Origin: Schizochytrium sp. TIO01
Lineage: Eukaryota; Sar; Bigyra; Thraustochytrida; Thraustochytriidae
DNA: 64,000 nucleotides
Reading direction: 5' to 3'
Assembly: GCA_004764695.1 (NCBI GenBank)
Contig: SMSO01000031.1
Span: forward strand, 6,381,261-6,445,260
The notes beneath the pieces were generated by a model that saw only the letters and a list, made by a program, of their open reading frames with translations, was not told the origin of the DNA and made no database searches. Positions 51,720-61,128 of the stretch are shown here, in pieces (position 1 is the stretch's first letter; the number at the start of each line of letters is the position of its first letter). A program made the position numbers and the translations under genes.

Positions 51720-54431
51720 ATGGCGGCCGACAATGGGATGGAAACTACGACGAACTGTGCTGAGGTGATGAAGAAGCAGCACCAGCAACAGAAGAGCACC
51801 GAGGACGATGACGATGCTGACCTGTTTGGCGAGGAGTCAGATGATGAAAGAAAGACAAAGAATCCCTCATGCGAATCCTCTTCTGGTCATCGAAAGAATT
51901 CAAAAGCTGAAGATGATCCTGGAAAAGACCAAGATGATGGTGACAGCGACGCAGACTTGCTGGACAGCCTTCTCAGCGACGACGAAGAGCAGAAAGAATC
52001 TGGGTCTGTAGGTCTCGGTGAATCCTCAAGCAAAATTTCAGATGACGGCAAGACGAGCGAGAACAAAGTTAACAAGGAAAAGCGGCTCTTGCTCGAGGAG
52101 CTTGCAATGGAGCAAGCTACAGACGTTTTCCTCAGAGAGAGGAAAGCTCGTGAGGAGAAGCTTGAGCGTTTAGAGCTCAACATGTCGGATGCAGAAGCCC
52201 AAGCAGCGGCAAAAGCCAAAGCTCAGCAGACTATGGATGAGCGTACTGAGAAGTTCTCGGGGCTTCGACTTAGAGAACGGTACATGCCGGTTGACGTGCT
52301 TGAACGCAATATGGCCGGACGGCAGTTCGTGAAGCTCGGAGAGCTTAATGAGTCTTTGCTCGCAAACATGGCAAACCGAGCTAAGAAGGACTGGGTTATT
52401 ATCGGCGTTCTTGTGAAGAAAACAGTCACGCCACCTGATCAGGCAAAGATTCGTAATATGCCACGATCTCGCTGGATCGTTTCGGACCTATCTGCGAAAC
52501 GCACGTTTATCACTTTGAGTCTTTATGATGATGCTCATTATAAGCACTTTGATCGTACTCCGCTGGGAACAGTGGTTCTTCTTTATGAACCCTCTGTAAA
52601 AGCTGCAAAGAGCACTACATCAAAGACTGCATTCTATCTCTCAGTGTCCCTTGAGTCGCACATCATGCAGCTGGGTACATCTTATGACTATGGTCTTTGC
52701 AATGGTGTAGGATATAATGGGGAATTATGTACAGAGGTGATCAACACACGCTCCACGCGATTTTGCCCCAAGCATGCAAGCTCTGAGCTCTCCAATATTC
52801 GCTCGAGCCGCATGATGTTGCACAGCTCAAGTGGTGTCAAGGTTTCTCAGCCTGTGCGTGGAGGCAACTCGCGTGATTTATCAAGTACGATGGATGATGA
52901 AAACAAAACCTCTGATAACCAGCAACGCTCTGGAAAACGCAAACTCAGTGTTGCTGAGCAACTTAGACAAGCAAGGGAAAAGAAGCTGGCGCAAGAAAAT
53001 AGTAAGCGCAAGGCCGGACCTGGTAATGCCGTTGTCCTCGCTGACGGCACTGTGAGTGTTCAGCACGATGACAGTAAAAACGGTGCGAAGAAAGCGAAGA
53101 AGGAGGGTCCCATCAGTGATCGTGCTAACGCTATTGTAAGTGCCTTGAACAGCAACCTCCGGAAACACGGAGCGAATCAGGTTACGCAACAAACCTCTAA
53201 AGGATTGCGCCGTGCTTATGCCGCCATCACCGGGACTGACATCCAGGCCCAAGGACGCACCGATGGCGCAATGCAGCAGCGGGAATATCAGCGCGCTATG
53301 AATGACCCTCTCAAGGCAGCTACTCTCGCTCAAAACCGGAACAAGAATTTAGCTTCTGTTGGTGCGATGACCTCTCGTGTTGGAGCTCTACATAGGCGAA
53401 CAGATGGCCCTAATGCTGTTCGTGAGGCTGCCGAACTGGCCAACTCTCTCGACCCAAAGTTACAGTCTAAGATTAAATCTTCGTCGCAGCAACCTATCGG
53501 TAGTCAATCTGGCCGATTTGGCGTCAATGAGGAGGTAGTACGTCGGCGAAATGCGGAGCAACGTGTTGTTGATGAGCGCGCGCGCATGCAATACAACAAA
53601 CAGCAACGCGCAGACCAAATGAAGAAGGCTGTCAATGATCAAAAGAAGGCTCATGTTATGAGCCTTTTGAAGAATTCGCAGAGCAATGCGCTCTCGTCAC
53701 ATGATATGAACTCCACCCGCCTGAGAGATATCAAACGAGTACAGGCACCCGCGCCTGCCAGTCGCGGTCGAGATGTGCTCTTGGGGCTCACTTCTCAGAA
53801 AGCGCGTATGCAAAGTCAGGCTCGCTCTGGAATCTCACGCCCTAACATGCCTGCTATGCCCTCCGCAAGTTCTTTCAAAACAGGATCTGCAAGTGCATCA
53901 CTCGGGTTGGGAAACCCACATGCAGGCAAGCCGGACATTGTCATCTCCCTTAAGCAATCCCTTGATTCAAAAAGCGCTCAAGAGGTTTTGCGCACTAAGT
54001 CCAAGTTTCAAGATGCAGGCAATCATGCGAAAGCAAATGCTTTACAGAATACTTTGCGTGGGCTTGCATCTGCTGAGGACACTTCGAATCGCAAGGCTCA
54101 ACTCATGGAGATGAAGGTCAAGGCATTCATTTGCCATGACTGCGGTCGCACTACGGAGGAAGTCTTGCCCCGCTGTAAGCTTGAAGAGCACGAAACAAGT
54201 GAGCTTACGGTGACCAAGCGTTTCTTCAAGTGTGCTAAGCCTGACTGCGGAGAGCGCACCTTTACCCTTGGTCCAAAGACCTGTAGACAACCTTGCCCTG
54301 GTTGTAGTGGAATCCGATGGGTACCGTGTAGTGCCTACTCCGATAAAACTCTCGGTATCCACCAACGTAAGGCAACCAAAGACAGTACTTATGAAGCACC
54401 CACTACAACCTTTAATCACCGCGGTGGCTAA
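51720..54431 (+). CDS. MCM10: DNA replication factor MCM10
   Basis: I prefer the ATG at 51720 (903 residues) because it sits in a strong context (GCCATGGCG) and the 32 codons from the upstream ATG at 51624 look non-conserved. The N-terminal 190 residues are acidic and Ser-rich with a coiled coil. A conserved OB-fold domain spans about 195-320 (DWVIIGVLVKKTVTPPDQAK, later LGTVVLLYEPSV). A zinc finger follows at about 325-350 (LCNGVGYNGELCTEV, then STRFCPKH). The long middle is basic and low-complexity. The C-terminal domain (about 800-890) has two Cys clusters: ICHDCGRTTEEVLPRC with KCAKPDCGERTF, then CRQPCPGCSG with WVPC. MCM10 binds DNA, CMG helicase and polymerase alpha and activates origins. 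All key cysteines appear present. Confidence 0.93.
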   Translation: MAADNGMETTTNCAEVMKKQHQQQKSTEDDDDADLFGEESDDERKTKNPSCESSSGHRKNSKAEDDPGKDQDDGDSDADLLDSLLSDDEEQKESGSVGLGESSSKISDDGKTSENKVNKEKRLLLEELAMEQATDVFLRERKAREEKLERLELNMSDAEAQAAAKAKAQQTMDERTEKFSGLRLRERYMPVDVLERNMAGRQFVKLGELNESLLANMANRAKKDWVIIGVLVKKTVTPPDQAKIRNMPRSRWIVSDLSAKRTFITLSLYDDAHYKHFDRTPLGTVVLLYEPSVKAAKSTTSKTAFYLSVSLESHIMQLGTSYDYGLCNGVGYNGELCTEVINTRSTRFCPKHASSELSNIRSSRMMLHSSSGVKVSQPVRGGNSRDLSSTMDDENKTSDNQQRSGKRKLSVAEQLRQAREKKLAQENSKRKAGPGNAVVLADGTVSVQHDDSKNGAKKAKKEGPISDRANAIVSALNSNLRKHGANQVTQQTSKGLRRAYAAITGTDIQAQGRTDGAMQQREYQRAMNDPLKAATLAQNRNKNLASVGAMTSRVGALHRRTDGPNAVREAAELANSLDPKLQSKIKSSSQQPIGSQSGRFGVNEEVVRRRNAEQRVVDERARMQYNKQQRADQMKKAVNDQKKAHVMSLLKNSQSNALSSHDMNSTRLRDIKRVQAPAPASRGRDVLLGLTSQKARMQSQARSGISRPNMPAMPSASSFKTGSASASLGLGNPHAGKPDIVISLKQSLDSKSAQEVLRTKSKFQDAGNHAKANALQNTLRGLASAEDTSNRKAQLMEMKVKAFICHDCGRTTEEVLPRCKLEEHETSELTVTKRFFKCAKPDCGERTFTLGPKTCRQPCPGCSGIRWVPCSAYSDKTLGIHQRKATKDSTYEAPTTTFNHRGG

Positions 54432-54818
54432 ATTCTCTTTCTGTAGCAACCTATGCAATTGATCGTCTCGTGCACAAGTGAAAGCACAGAAACAAAGATC
54501 TTCTTGCATTTGGCGCCAATATTGCTGCCGAAAAGTAGAATGAGCAAGTATAGAGAAGGCGGAGGTAAAATAAATATGATGTCTTTGCCCTTGTATAAGA
54601 ACTATCTCATACTGGAACCTTCGTATATATTAGAGAAAATTAATAGAATAAAAAAGGTGTTACCATGTTATATTATTGGTTTTGAAAGATTTGAAGGAGT
54701 GTCGTACTTTCGCTTTTAGATATGCTTCCCTGTTTCGCCTCCTATGAAGGGATTGCACTGGTTCATAGTATTGTTTTTTGTTTGTTTTTTAAAGAAGAGT
54801 ATATAACCTTTTACCCTT
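54432..54818. other. Intergenic between convergent genes
   Basis: About 390 AT-rich bases; the two 3' untranslated regions. Nothing else recognised. Confidence 0.5.
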
Positions 54819-56570
54819 TTACGGAGAAACGGGCGCCTCATCTTTTTTTGCCGGTTTCATTGCTGTGAGCATGCTCAACACTTTGCGCATATGGCCTCTT
54901 TTCATGCCAAATTCCTCCAAATAGTCTTCTTCTTCTAGTCTGAAAAGATCCGAGGTGTCACGAACGCCAAAAGATGCCATGGCATCATGATACTGATTTA
55001 AATTAGCCTCTGCAAGGAATTCCTTCAAGGGCACGACAGGCACGAATACCATTTTCTTTTTCCTCATGTCAACACACTCTCGTTTGAGAACTTGTACCTC
55101 TTTGCGTAGAGCATTGTTCTCCTGTTTAATCTCGAAAACCTCTCGTTTCAAGCTTCGCACCTTTGCTTTGTCTTCTTTACCAGGGTTTGTAATTTTTTCA
55201 ACAAGTCCTCTTTTCTGCTTCCGTCGAATATTCATAATCTGAACGAACTCAGCAAAACAAATCTCTCCAGAGTTGTCAACATCAACCTCCTTAATAAGCG
55301 CCAAAGCGGCGCTATGTGAAAGCTCGTCGCCGAGCGTACGAAGCGCTTCGGTTAACTCGTCTGTGTCCATTTCTCCACTACCGTCTTCATCAAAGCGCTC
55401 GAATTGCTCCTTGAAGTCGTGGAGTTGCTCTTCTGAAAATACCTCTGCTAGTTCTTCCGGTACAAACCACATAACCTCATCAGGAATCTTGTAGGTTTTT
55501 TCTAGCGTTACTTTGTTCACATAGTAGTCTCTGCGCCGCACCTCATCATATTTCTTGACCCAGTCCCCCATTCTAATTCTTGCTAGCATTCGCTGTTCGT
55601 GGATACGCTCTTGCTTCGCGTTTTCGCCTAGCCTCCCTTTGATTTTTGTGAACATTGCTCCAGCAGCATTTTTGACAGTGTTACCATTGACAAGCTTTTG
55701 AAATTGATCTTGCAGTGTTTCGCCGTAGCCGTTGCGCATTAAGTGCATCAGTGTGAGGAATTCATCGAACTCTACAGTTCCATTCCCATCTGAATCTACA
55801 AGTCGAATGAGGCGACGAATGCGAGGCCTCGAGATTGCAATATCCAGCTCCTTGAAGAGCTTTGCTAGCTCACCATCATCCAATTTGCCACTTTCGTCTT
55901 CATCGATTTCGCTAAAGCGGAGACGCATTTTAGCAATTTCCTTCCTCTGAAAGAGAGCCTTGTTCTCCTCAGATACTGCATATACATTATCTTTTGGACG
56001 AATCAGAGTGCGTTCATTTGTCTCTGCGTTAAAGTAGTAGCGTTGATTGTTAGCTTTGTCAAAGTGCTCAGTCCAGGGTTCAGGGAGTGGCTCAAAAGGC
56101 TCTACAACTTCTGACTCGGGGCTCTCCAGGCTCTTGATACCCTTCTTTGTTCTTGCTTGAACTGTGAATTTATACTTGCAACCATTCGTCAGAGGCGTCA
56201 CCGTCACAGACGTGGCTGGAAAATCAATTTCTGCTGCCTCTCCCTTATATTTCCATTCATTTCCATCCATGCGATACTTTCGCACTACATACGTATGCGT
56301 GGTACTGTAAAGAGGCTCGTCAGCACTCCCAGCTGTAGACCCTCTGCGATCGTCATTTTCGCTTCCGTCGGTCCACCAGACCGTGGCGCATCCATCACTT
56401 GCTCGGGCTTTGCAAATCCCGGGGCGTCTGGGTTCAATGCCACCGCCTATCGCAAGAGATGTTTTGCTAGGTGCCTTTGCCAAGCTCTCTGTATCATTTT
56501 CCTCGCGAACTTTGGCCTCAAATGACGTCTCTTTGCTCGTAACGAGCTCTGCTTCATCATCGCTGTCCAT
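54819..56570 (-). CDS. FN3-WW-EF-hand-WW-EF-hand-SAM protein (calcium-sensing scaffold)
   Basis: 583 residues from the ATG at 56570. In order there are an FN3-like domain (about 45-165) and a WW-like unit (LPEPWTEHFDKANNQRYYFN, with the second Trp replaced). An EF-hand pair follows with loops DEDESGKLDDGE and DSDGNGTVEFDE. Next is a second WW-like unit (GDWVKKYDEVRRRDYYVNKV, second Trp also absent), then a second EF-hand pair with loops DEDGSGEMDTDE and DVDNSGEICFAE. A short coiled coil and a C-terminal SAM domain (LKEFLAEANLNQYHDAMASF, later YLEEFGMKRGHMRKVLSML) complete the protein. All four EF loops have the acidic ligand positions, so Ca2+ binding is expected. The whole looks like a Ca2+-responsive adaptor, with no catalytic domain. 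I know no named family with this order. Confidence 0.85.
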   Translation of the reverse strand: MDSDDEAELVTSKETSFEAKVREENDTESLAKAPSKTSLAIGGGIEPRRPGICKARASDGCATVWWTDGSENDDRRGSTAGSADEPLYSTTHTYVVRKYRMDGNEWKYKGEAAEIDFPATSVTVTPLTNGCKYKFTVQARTKKGIKSLESPESEVVEPFEPLPEPWTEHFDKANNQRYYFNAETNERTLIRPKDNVYAVSEENKALFQRKEIAKMRLRFSEIDEDESGKLDDGELAKLFKELDIAISRPRIRRLIRLVDSDGNGTVEFDEFLTLMHLMRNGYGETLQDQFQKLVNGNTVKNAAGAMFTKIKGRLGENAKQERIHEQRMLARIRMGDWVKKYDEVRRRDYYVNKVTLEKTYKIPDEVMWFVPEELAEVFSEEQLHDFKEQFERFDEDGSGEMDTDELTEALRTLGDELSHSAALALIKEVDVDNSGEICFAEFVQIMNIRRKQKRGLVEKITNPGKEDKAKVRSLKREVFEIKQENNALRKEVQVLKRECVDMRKKKMVFVPVVPLKEFLAEANLNQYHDAMASFGVRDTSDLFRLEEEDYLEEFGMKRGHMRKVLSMLTAMKPAKKDEAPVSP

Positions 56571-57281
56571 CGATTAGAGAACTCTGTTGCTCGTCCCCAC
56601 GTATCTAGCTAGGTACAGCGCCAGGACGCCCACAAATTCTCGGAACGCCTAGAGACTACAGCAGACCTAATCTGCAGCTCCTTTGTTCTTTGCACTGCTG
56701 TCCCGCTCGCGTAAGAACCACAATGTTCGCAATCCTTCAAGTTGTGTCAGGCACTAGATTCGTCCTCCCTTGGTGATATCACAATTCATGAGCTTCCAAA
56801 TCTTTCGTAACGCTTCGCGAAATCCAAAGACAATCCGTGTTTGCACCGTTCCTTAATCTGACGGCTCTTCCTCGCCAACGTTTTGCTCCCAGGCCATGTG
56901 GTGCAGCTCTCGCGCCGCTGCCCGCTTCCATTCCATGTACTCCCTCAGCACTTTGCAATCAGGTACACACCTCTTCTGCTACTTGTTCCGTCCAAAAACA
57001 CCCACGCAGACTTCTCGGCGTCCTAAAATCAGCACGTGGCGTCCTAAATTCCCGTTCTGTTCCAGCCACGCAAGTGCCGGTGGATACATATCCTTTACTC
57101 TAGGACGCATATAGCAGGCCGTTCCAAAGCGCCAACTTGGTCAAGACTCCAGTAGATTTCTGACTGAGTCTTGTTGGATTGGAGTACTTCATTCATTCAT
57201 TCATTCCTCACTCGGTCTTGGATCACTCTTCTCCGCGTGGACACCACCGTCAACCCTCACTCGTGCGGTGCCTGCATTGAC

Positions 57282-57317
57282 TCATTCATTCATTCATTCA
57301 TTCATTCATTCATTCAT
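57282..57317. repeat. (ATTC)n microsatellite
   Basis: About nine ATTC units; a shorter tract of the same unit lies at 57188-57206. Confidence 0.9.
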
Positions 57318-57656
57318 TTGCTCATTCGTTCACAATGATCTTGCTTTGGAAAGGGCGAAAGTGCTCGAGTTGTGTGTTGTTTAGTATCGATTTGTGTTTG
57401 CTATTTATTTACTCTTCGCAGTGTTTGTTGAGCTGTCACTTGTCTTGTCTTGACGCTCTCTCGCGTCTTCTTGCAAGGCGAGTCCCTCAGGCCTGGAAGG
57501 AGCCCACTCTTGAGGAGCAATCGACCTTCGCTGACCCCCGCACGCTGCACATTTGCTGGCGTCCGGAAGGGCTCTTGCCATGGTGCTTGCTTCGCCGCTC
57601 TCGATCGTTTGATTGCAATGGCACTTTGCAATCTCGAGAATTAATGCCCTTTTCAT

Positions 57657-57657
57657 T

Positions 57658-57713
<56 letters not shown>
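57657..57713. repeat. (ATCA)n microsatellite
   Basis: About fourteen perfect units, the longest tetranucleotide tract in the window. Confidence 0.95.
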
Positions 57714-57715
<2 letters not shown>

Positions 57716-57884
57716 TCTTTCTAGGCCTCTGCAACTACTAGTGCGCAGTAGGTAGGTGCTAGTGGCCCTGTGCTGTTACCTCTCCATATTATTATTTATG
57801 CCGCTTCTTCATATATGAGTGCGAACATATATATATATATATATGTGTAAATTTATGCACACGTGTATATCAAATGTATGTTTG

Positions 57885-58035
57885 ATGTATAATGTAGAAT
57901 GTATAATGTATAATGTGTTATGTAAAATGTAAAATGTAAAATGTATAATGTGTTATGTATTAATGTATAATGTATAATGTATAATGTAAAATGTAAAATG
58001 TAAAATGTATAATGTGTTATGTATTAATGTATAAG
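57885..58035. repeat. AT-rich tandem array of TGTATAA / TGTAAAA units
   Basis: Short units of the form AATGTATAATGT, AATGTAAAATGT and GTGTTATGTAT alternate. A longer block of roughly 70 bases (from TAATGTGTTATGTA) is itself repeated about twice, so there is a higher-order repeat. Confidence 0.8.
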
Positions 58036-58610
58036 ATAAACGAACGAATGAATGAATGAATGAATGAATGAGTGCTTTGATGGAGGAGTGTGCAAGTGAG
58101 TAAGCACCTTCGCAGCCGCAGCTGATTCCTTGCTGACACGATGGTCGCTCGCAGAAGCAAAGCAAGGCGGTGCACGAGGACTCAAGAGCGTCCACCGATC
58201 ATGGACGAGGGTTGCTCAGAGTTTGCTTGCTTGGGTTTGCTAGTTTGCACAAGGAAGAAGAAGAAGAAGAGGAGACTGCGTCAACAGTCGAATCGATCTC
58301 TTTCCAAGACTTGACTAAGTAAGAATAATGGACTGCTAAGAAAAGCAAAACTTATGAGTGTAGAAAGAAAGAGAGAAAGAAAGAAAGAAAGAAAGAAAAA
58401 GATAAGTTTTAGAAATAAGTTAGGAATAAGTTGGAAATAGAAGGCAGCAGAGTAAACGCAAAAGGGAACCAACAGTCGGCCCCCTTCCATTAGCTGCCAT
58501 CAGCAATACCGCCCAACATCAGGAGAGGATCAAATGAATTTCAACTGGGCTTCATGACCCATCTATTTCTTAATTCGGCTTTACCTACTTTTCAAGGATT
58601 TCTTTATTGC

Positions 58611-58635
58611 TTTTTTTTTTTTTTTTTTTTTTTTT
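58611..58635. repeat. Poly-T run of 25
   Basis: Uninterrupted run of 25 T about 285 bases upstream of the LCB2 start. Confidence 0.9.
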
Positions 58636-58918
58636 CTCTCACTTCTAATTAATAGGAGAAGTAGTGCTATAGAGAAAGTAAAAGTATTGAGGGCCTAGCG
58701 ATGGATAGGAGAGGGCTAGCGATTGGGTGTGAGCTAGTGGGGGGCTAGGTGGAGAGCTAGGAAGGGGAAAGGCTAGGCAAAGAGGTAGAGGACGACTAGG
58801 TGACGAGGGAAGCAAACCTCGAAAGGGCTTCGATCGCGAGGCTCGTTGAGGTTGGAGTTCGGGTAGAGAAGAAGCACGTTTGCTTGGTTGCTGGCGTGCT
58901 GCTGAGGAGGCGGACAAG

Positions 58919-60978
58919 ATGTGCAAGGCGAACTATGAGGTGGATGCAGATTACCTGCAAGACATTCACTCGTCGCAGCGCATGCGCTCGCGCACAAAGA
59001 GCATCTCGGACCTTGCTGAGCCTGCACAAAGTTCTATTGTGCAATTTAGCACGTATTTCATCTACGTCTGCGCAGTGCTGCTGGGACTCTGGTACGACCT
59101 CGTGGATCTGATTCTTCGCGTACGTTGGAAAGGATGGCAAACCTGGGAGAGAGAAAAGGACCTGGCGAGGGTGCACTGCTTCCTTGCTAGAGGGATATTC
59201 AATAAAATGTGCCAAGATTGGACAGTGGGCTAACTTAATTATATGAGAGGGTGTGCGTGCCACCTGGATTATGAATCTTGTACGGGGCTCGTCATAAATG
59301 TGGCGGTGCTCTCCTCTTGTTTTGTGCTTGAATAATACACAGCGGAATAGGCGCCGTGCTCCGGAAGGGTATGCCCCCGTGGTCAAGGGCTTTGATTCCT
59401 TCTATAGCAGACATCTGTACGTTATAAGTTGAATGAACATGTGAAAACCCTGTTACTACGCGCAAAGCCAAAGCGCTGGGGATTCTCATCTGAAGAACCG
59501 ATTTTACGCTCAAGTCATGAGTATATACGAAAAATCTAGCTAGTTGCTATTGCCCGACGATCAATTTTCAAGAATCGTTATGCACGAAAACGAAAGTAAA
59601 AAGAGGGGAGAAACATTCGACTGACTCGCTCACTCACTAACTCACTCACTGTATGATACATCATTTCACATGATCCACTGGTTGAATAACACACACACTT
59701 TTTATTTACCTCTGGAACAGTGCGAGCCGTCTGTGGAACTGCTTGAATAATGTTGTGTCAAGTACCCCTGGCGCAAGAATCGACGTTGTACAACGTCAAC
59801 GCCACCCGGACGGTCGTGTAGAACTCTTGGACTCAACGAAAAACTGCTTGAACCTTGGCTCATACAACTACCTCGGCTTTGCTGATGACTGGCAGAACAC
59901 CTGCCGTGACCGTGTCATGGATACCTTAGATGAGTTTGGTGTTACTGCCGCTGCATCTTTGTCTAGCGGCGGCTACACCTCTGTGCATAAGGAACTTGAG
60001 CAGCGCATTGCTGCTTTTGTTGGCAAAGAAGACGCGGTGTGCTTCAATATGGGTTACGGAACTAACCAGACTGCCATCCCTGCATTTTTTGGCAAAGGTT
60101 GTCTCCTCATCAGTGACACTCTGAACCACACTTCAATTGTAAATGGTTCGCGTGCCTCAGGTGCCACCATTCGTGTTTTCAAGCACAACAACGTTGAGCA
60201 CCTCGAAAGCGTACTGCGTACTGCCATTATTGAGGGCCAACCCATGACAAACCGCCCGTGGAAAAAGATTCTGGTTATGGTTGAAGGTGTGTATAGCATG
60301 GAAGGTGAGGTTTGTGAATTGGCCGGTATCGTGGCAATGGCCAAGAAGTACAAGGCCTATATGTATGTTGACGAGGCGCACTCAATTGGTGCTTTGGGTG
60401 CCACAGGCCGGGGTATCTGCGAATATGCTGGTGTAGACCCGGCTGATATTGACATTCTCATGGGTACTTTCACGAAGAGCTTCAGTGGTATGGGTGGATA
60501 TGTTGCGTCCAGCAAAGAGTTTATCGATTACATTCGGGCAAACAGCATGGGCACCGTTTTTGCTCAGTCCATGTCTCCTGTAGTTGCTCAGCAGATCATC
60601 ACTGCAATTCGCATCATCACTGGTGAGGACGGCACCGACCTTGGTCGCCAGAAGCTTCAGGATATCCGTGACAACTCAAACTACTTTCGCAAGGAGCTTA
60701 TTCGCATGGGACTTCAGGTTCTTGGTGATGAGGATTCTCCTGTTATTCCTGTCATGCTTTATATCCCGACGAAATTGAGCCTTTTCCACGCATTGTGCAT
60801 GGAGCGTGGATTGGCTGTCGTCTGTGTTGGCTTTCCTGCTGTCAGTCTCAACGGCAGCCGCGTTCGTTTCTGCATTTCTGCTGGTCACACACGGAAAGAC
60901 CTTGAGGACGCCGTTGAGAAGCTCCGCGAAGTTGCGGATATTCTTATGCTACACTACAACTACTCTGCACTTGGATGA
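58919..60978 (+). CDS. LCB2: Serine palmitoyltransferase subunit 2 (LCB2/SPTLC2), three exons
   Basis: I read three exons: 58919-59119, 59343-59416 and 59721-60978, joined in frame to 510 residues. Both introns begin GTACGT and end CAG (223 and 304 bases). Exon 1 holds the N-terminal membrane helix (FSTYFIYVCAVLLGLWYDLV). Exon 2 encodes YAPVVKGFDSFYSRHL and is completed by exon 3 (ASRLWNCLNNVVSSTPGARI), matching the LCB2 segment before the fold. The PLP domain follows: NLGSYNYLGF, LNHTSIVNGSRASGATIRVF, then KHNN, VDEAHSIGALGATGRG, and the PLP-binding GTFTKSFSGMGGY with Lys344. The enzyme condenses serine with palmitoyl-CoA in the ER, the first step of sphingolipid synthesis. The catalytic Lys is present, as in LCB2 but not LCB1. 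Confidence 0.93.
59120..59342 (+). other. Intron 1 of LCB2
   Basis: 223 bases, GTACGT...ACACAG; removal joins LILR to RNRRRAPEGY in phase 0. Confidence 0.8.
59417..59720 (+). other. Intron 2 of LCB2
   Basis: 304 bases, GTACGT...GAACAG. Removal in phase 2 gives FYSRHLASRLWNCLNN, which matches the spacing in SPTLC2 proteins. Confidence 0.8.
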
Positions 60979-61128
60979 ACACATTTTTTTCTACTCTTTT
61001 CTACACTATGGTACTCTTGCCTGTTGCAAGCAAAATCTTCCCCTCAAGGATTTTGGAACCACGCAATATCCTAATGATGAATCTTGTCGATTAAAAGCAA
61101 AAAGAGAAAATCTCGTTATTGTTGTAAT

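Larger units (their letters stand above)
56571..58918. other. Gene-poor divergent region with microsatellites
   Basis: About 2.3 kb between the divergent EF-hand and LCB2 starts. It carries (ATTC)n at 57188-57206 and 57282-57317, (ATCA)n at 57657-57713, (AT)n at 57826-57844, an ATGTATAATGT-type tandem array at 57885-58035, (GAAT)n at 58048-58072, (GAAA)n at 58365-58398 and a 25-base T run at 58611-58635. Open frames here are short and made of repeats. Confidence 0.6.
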
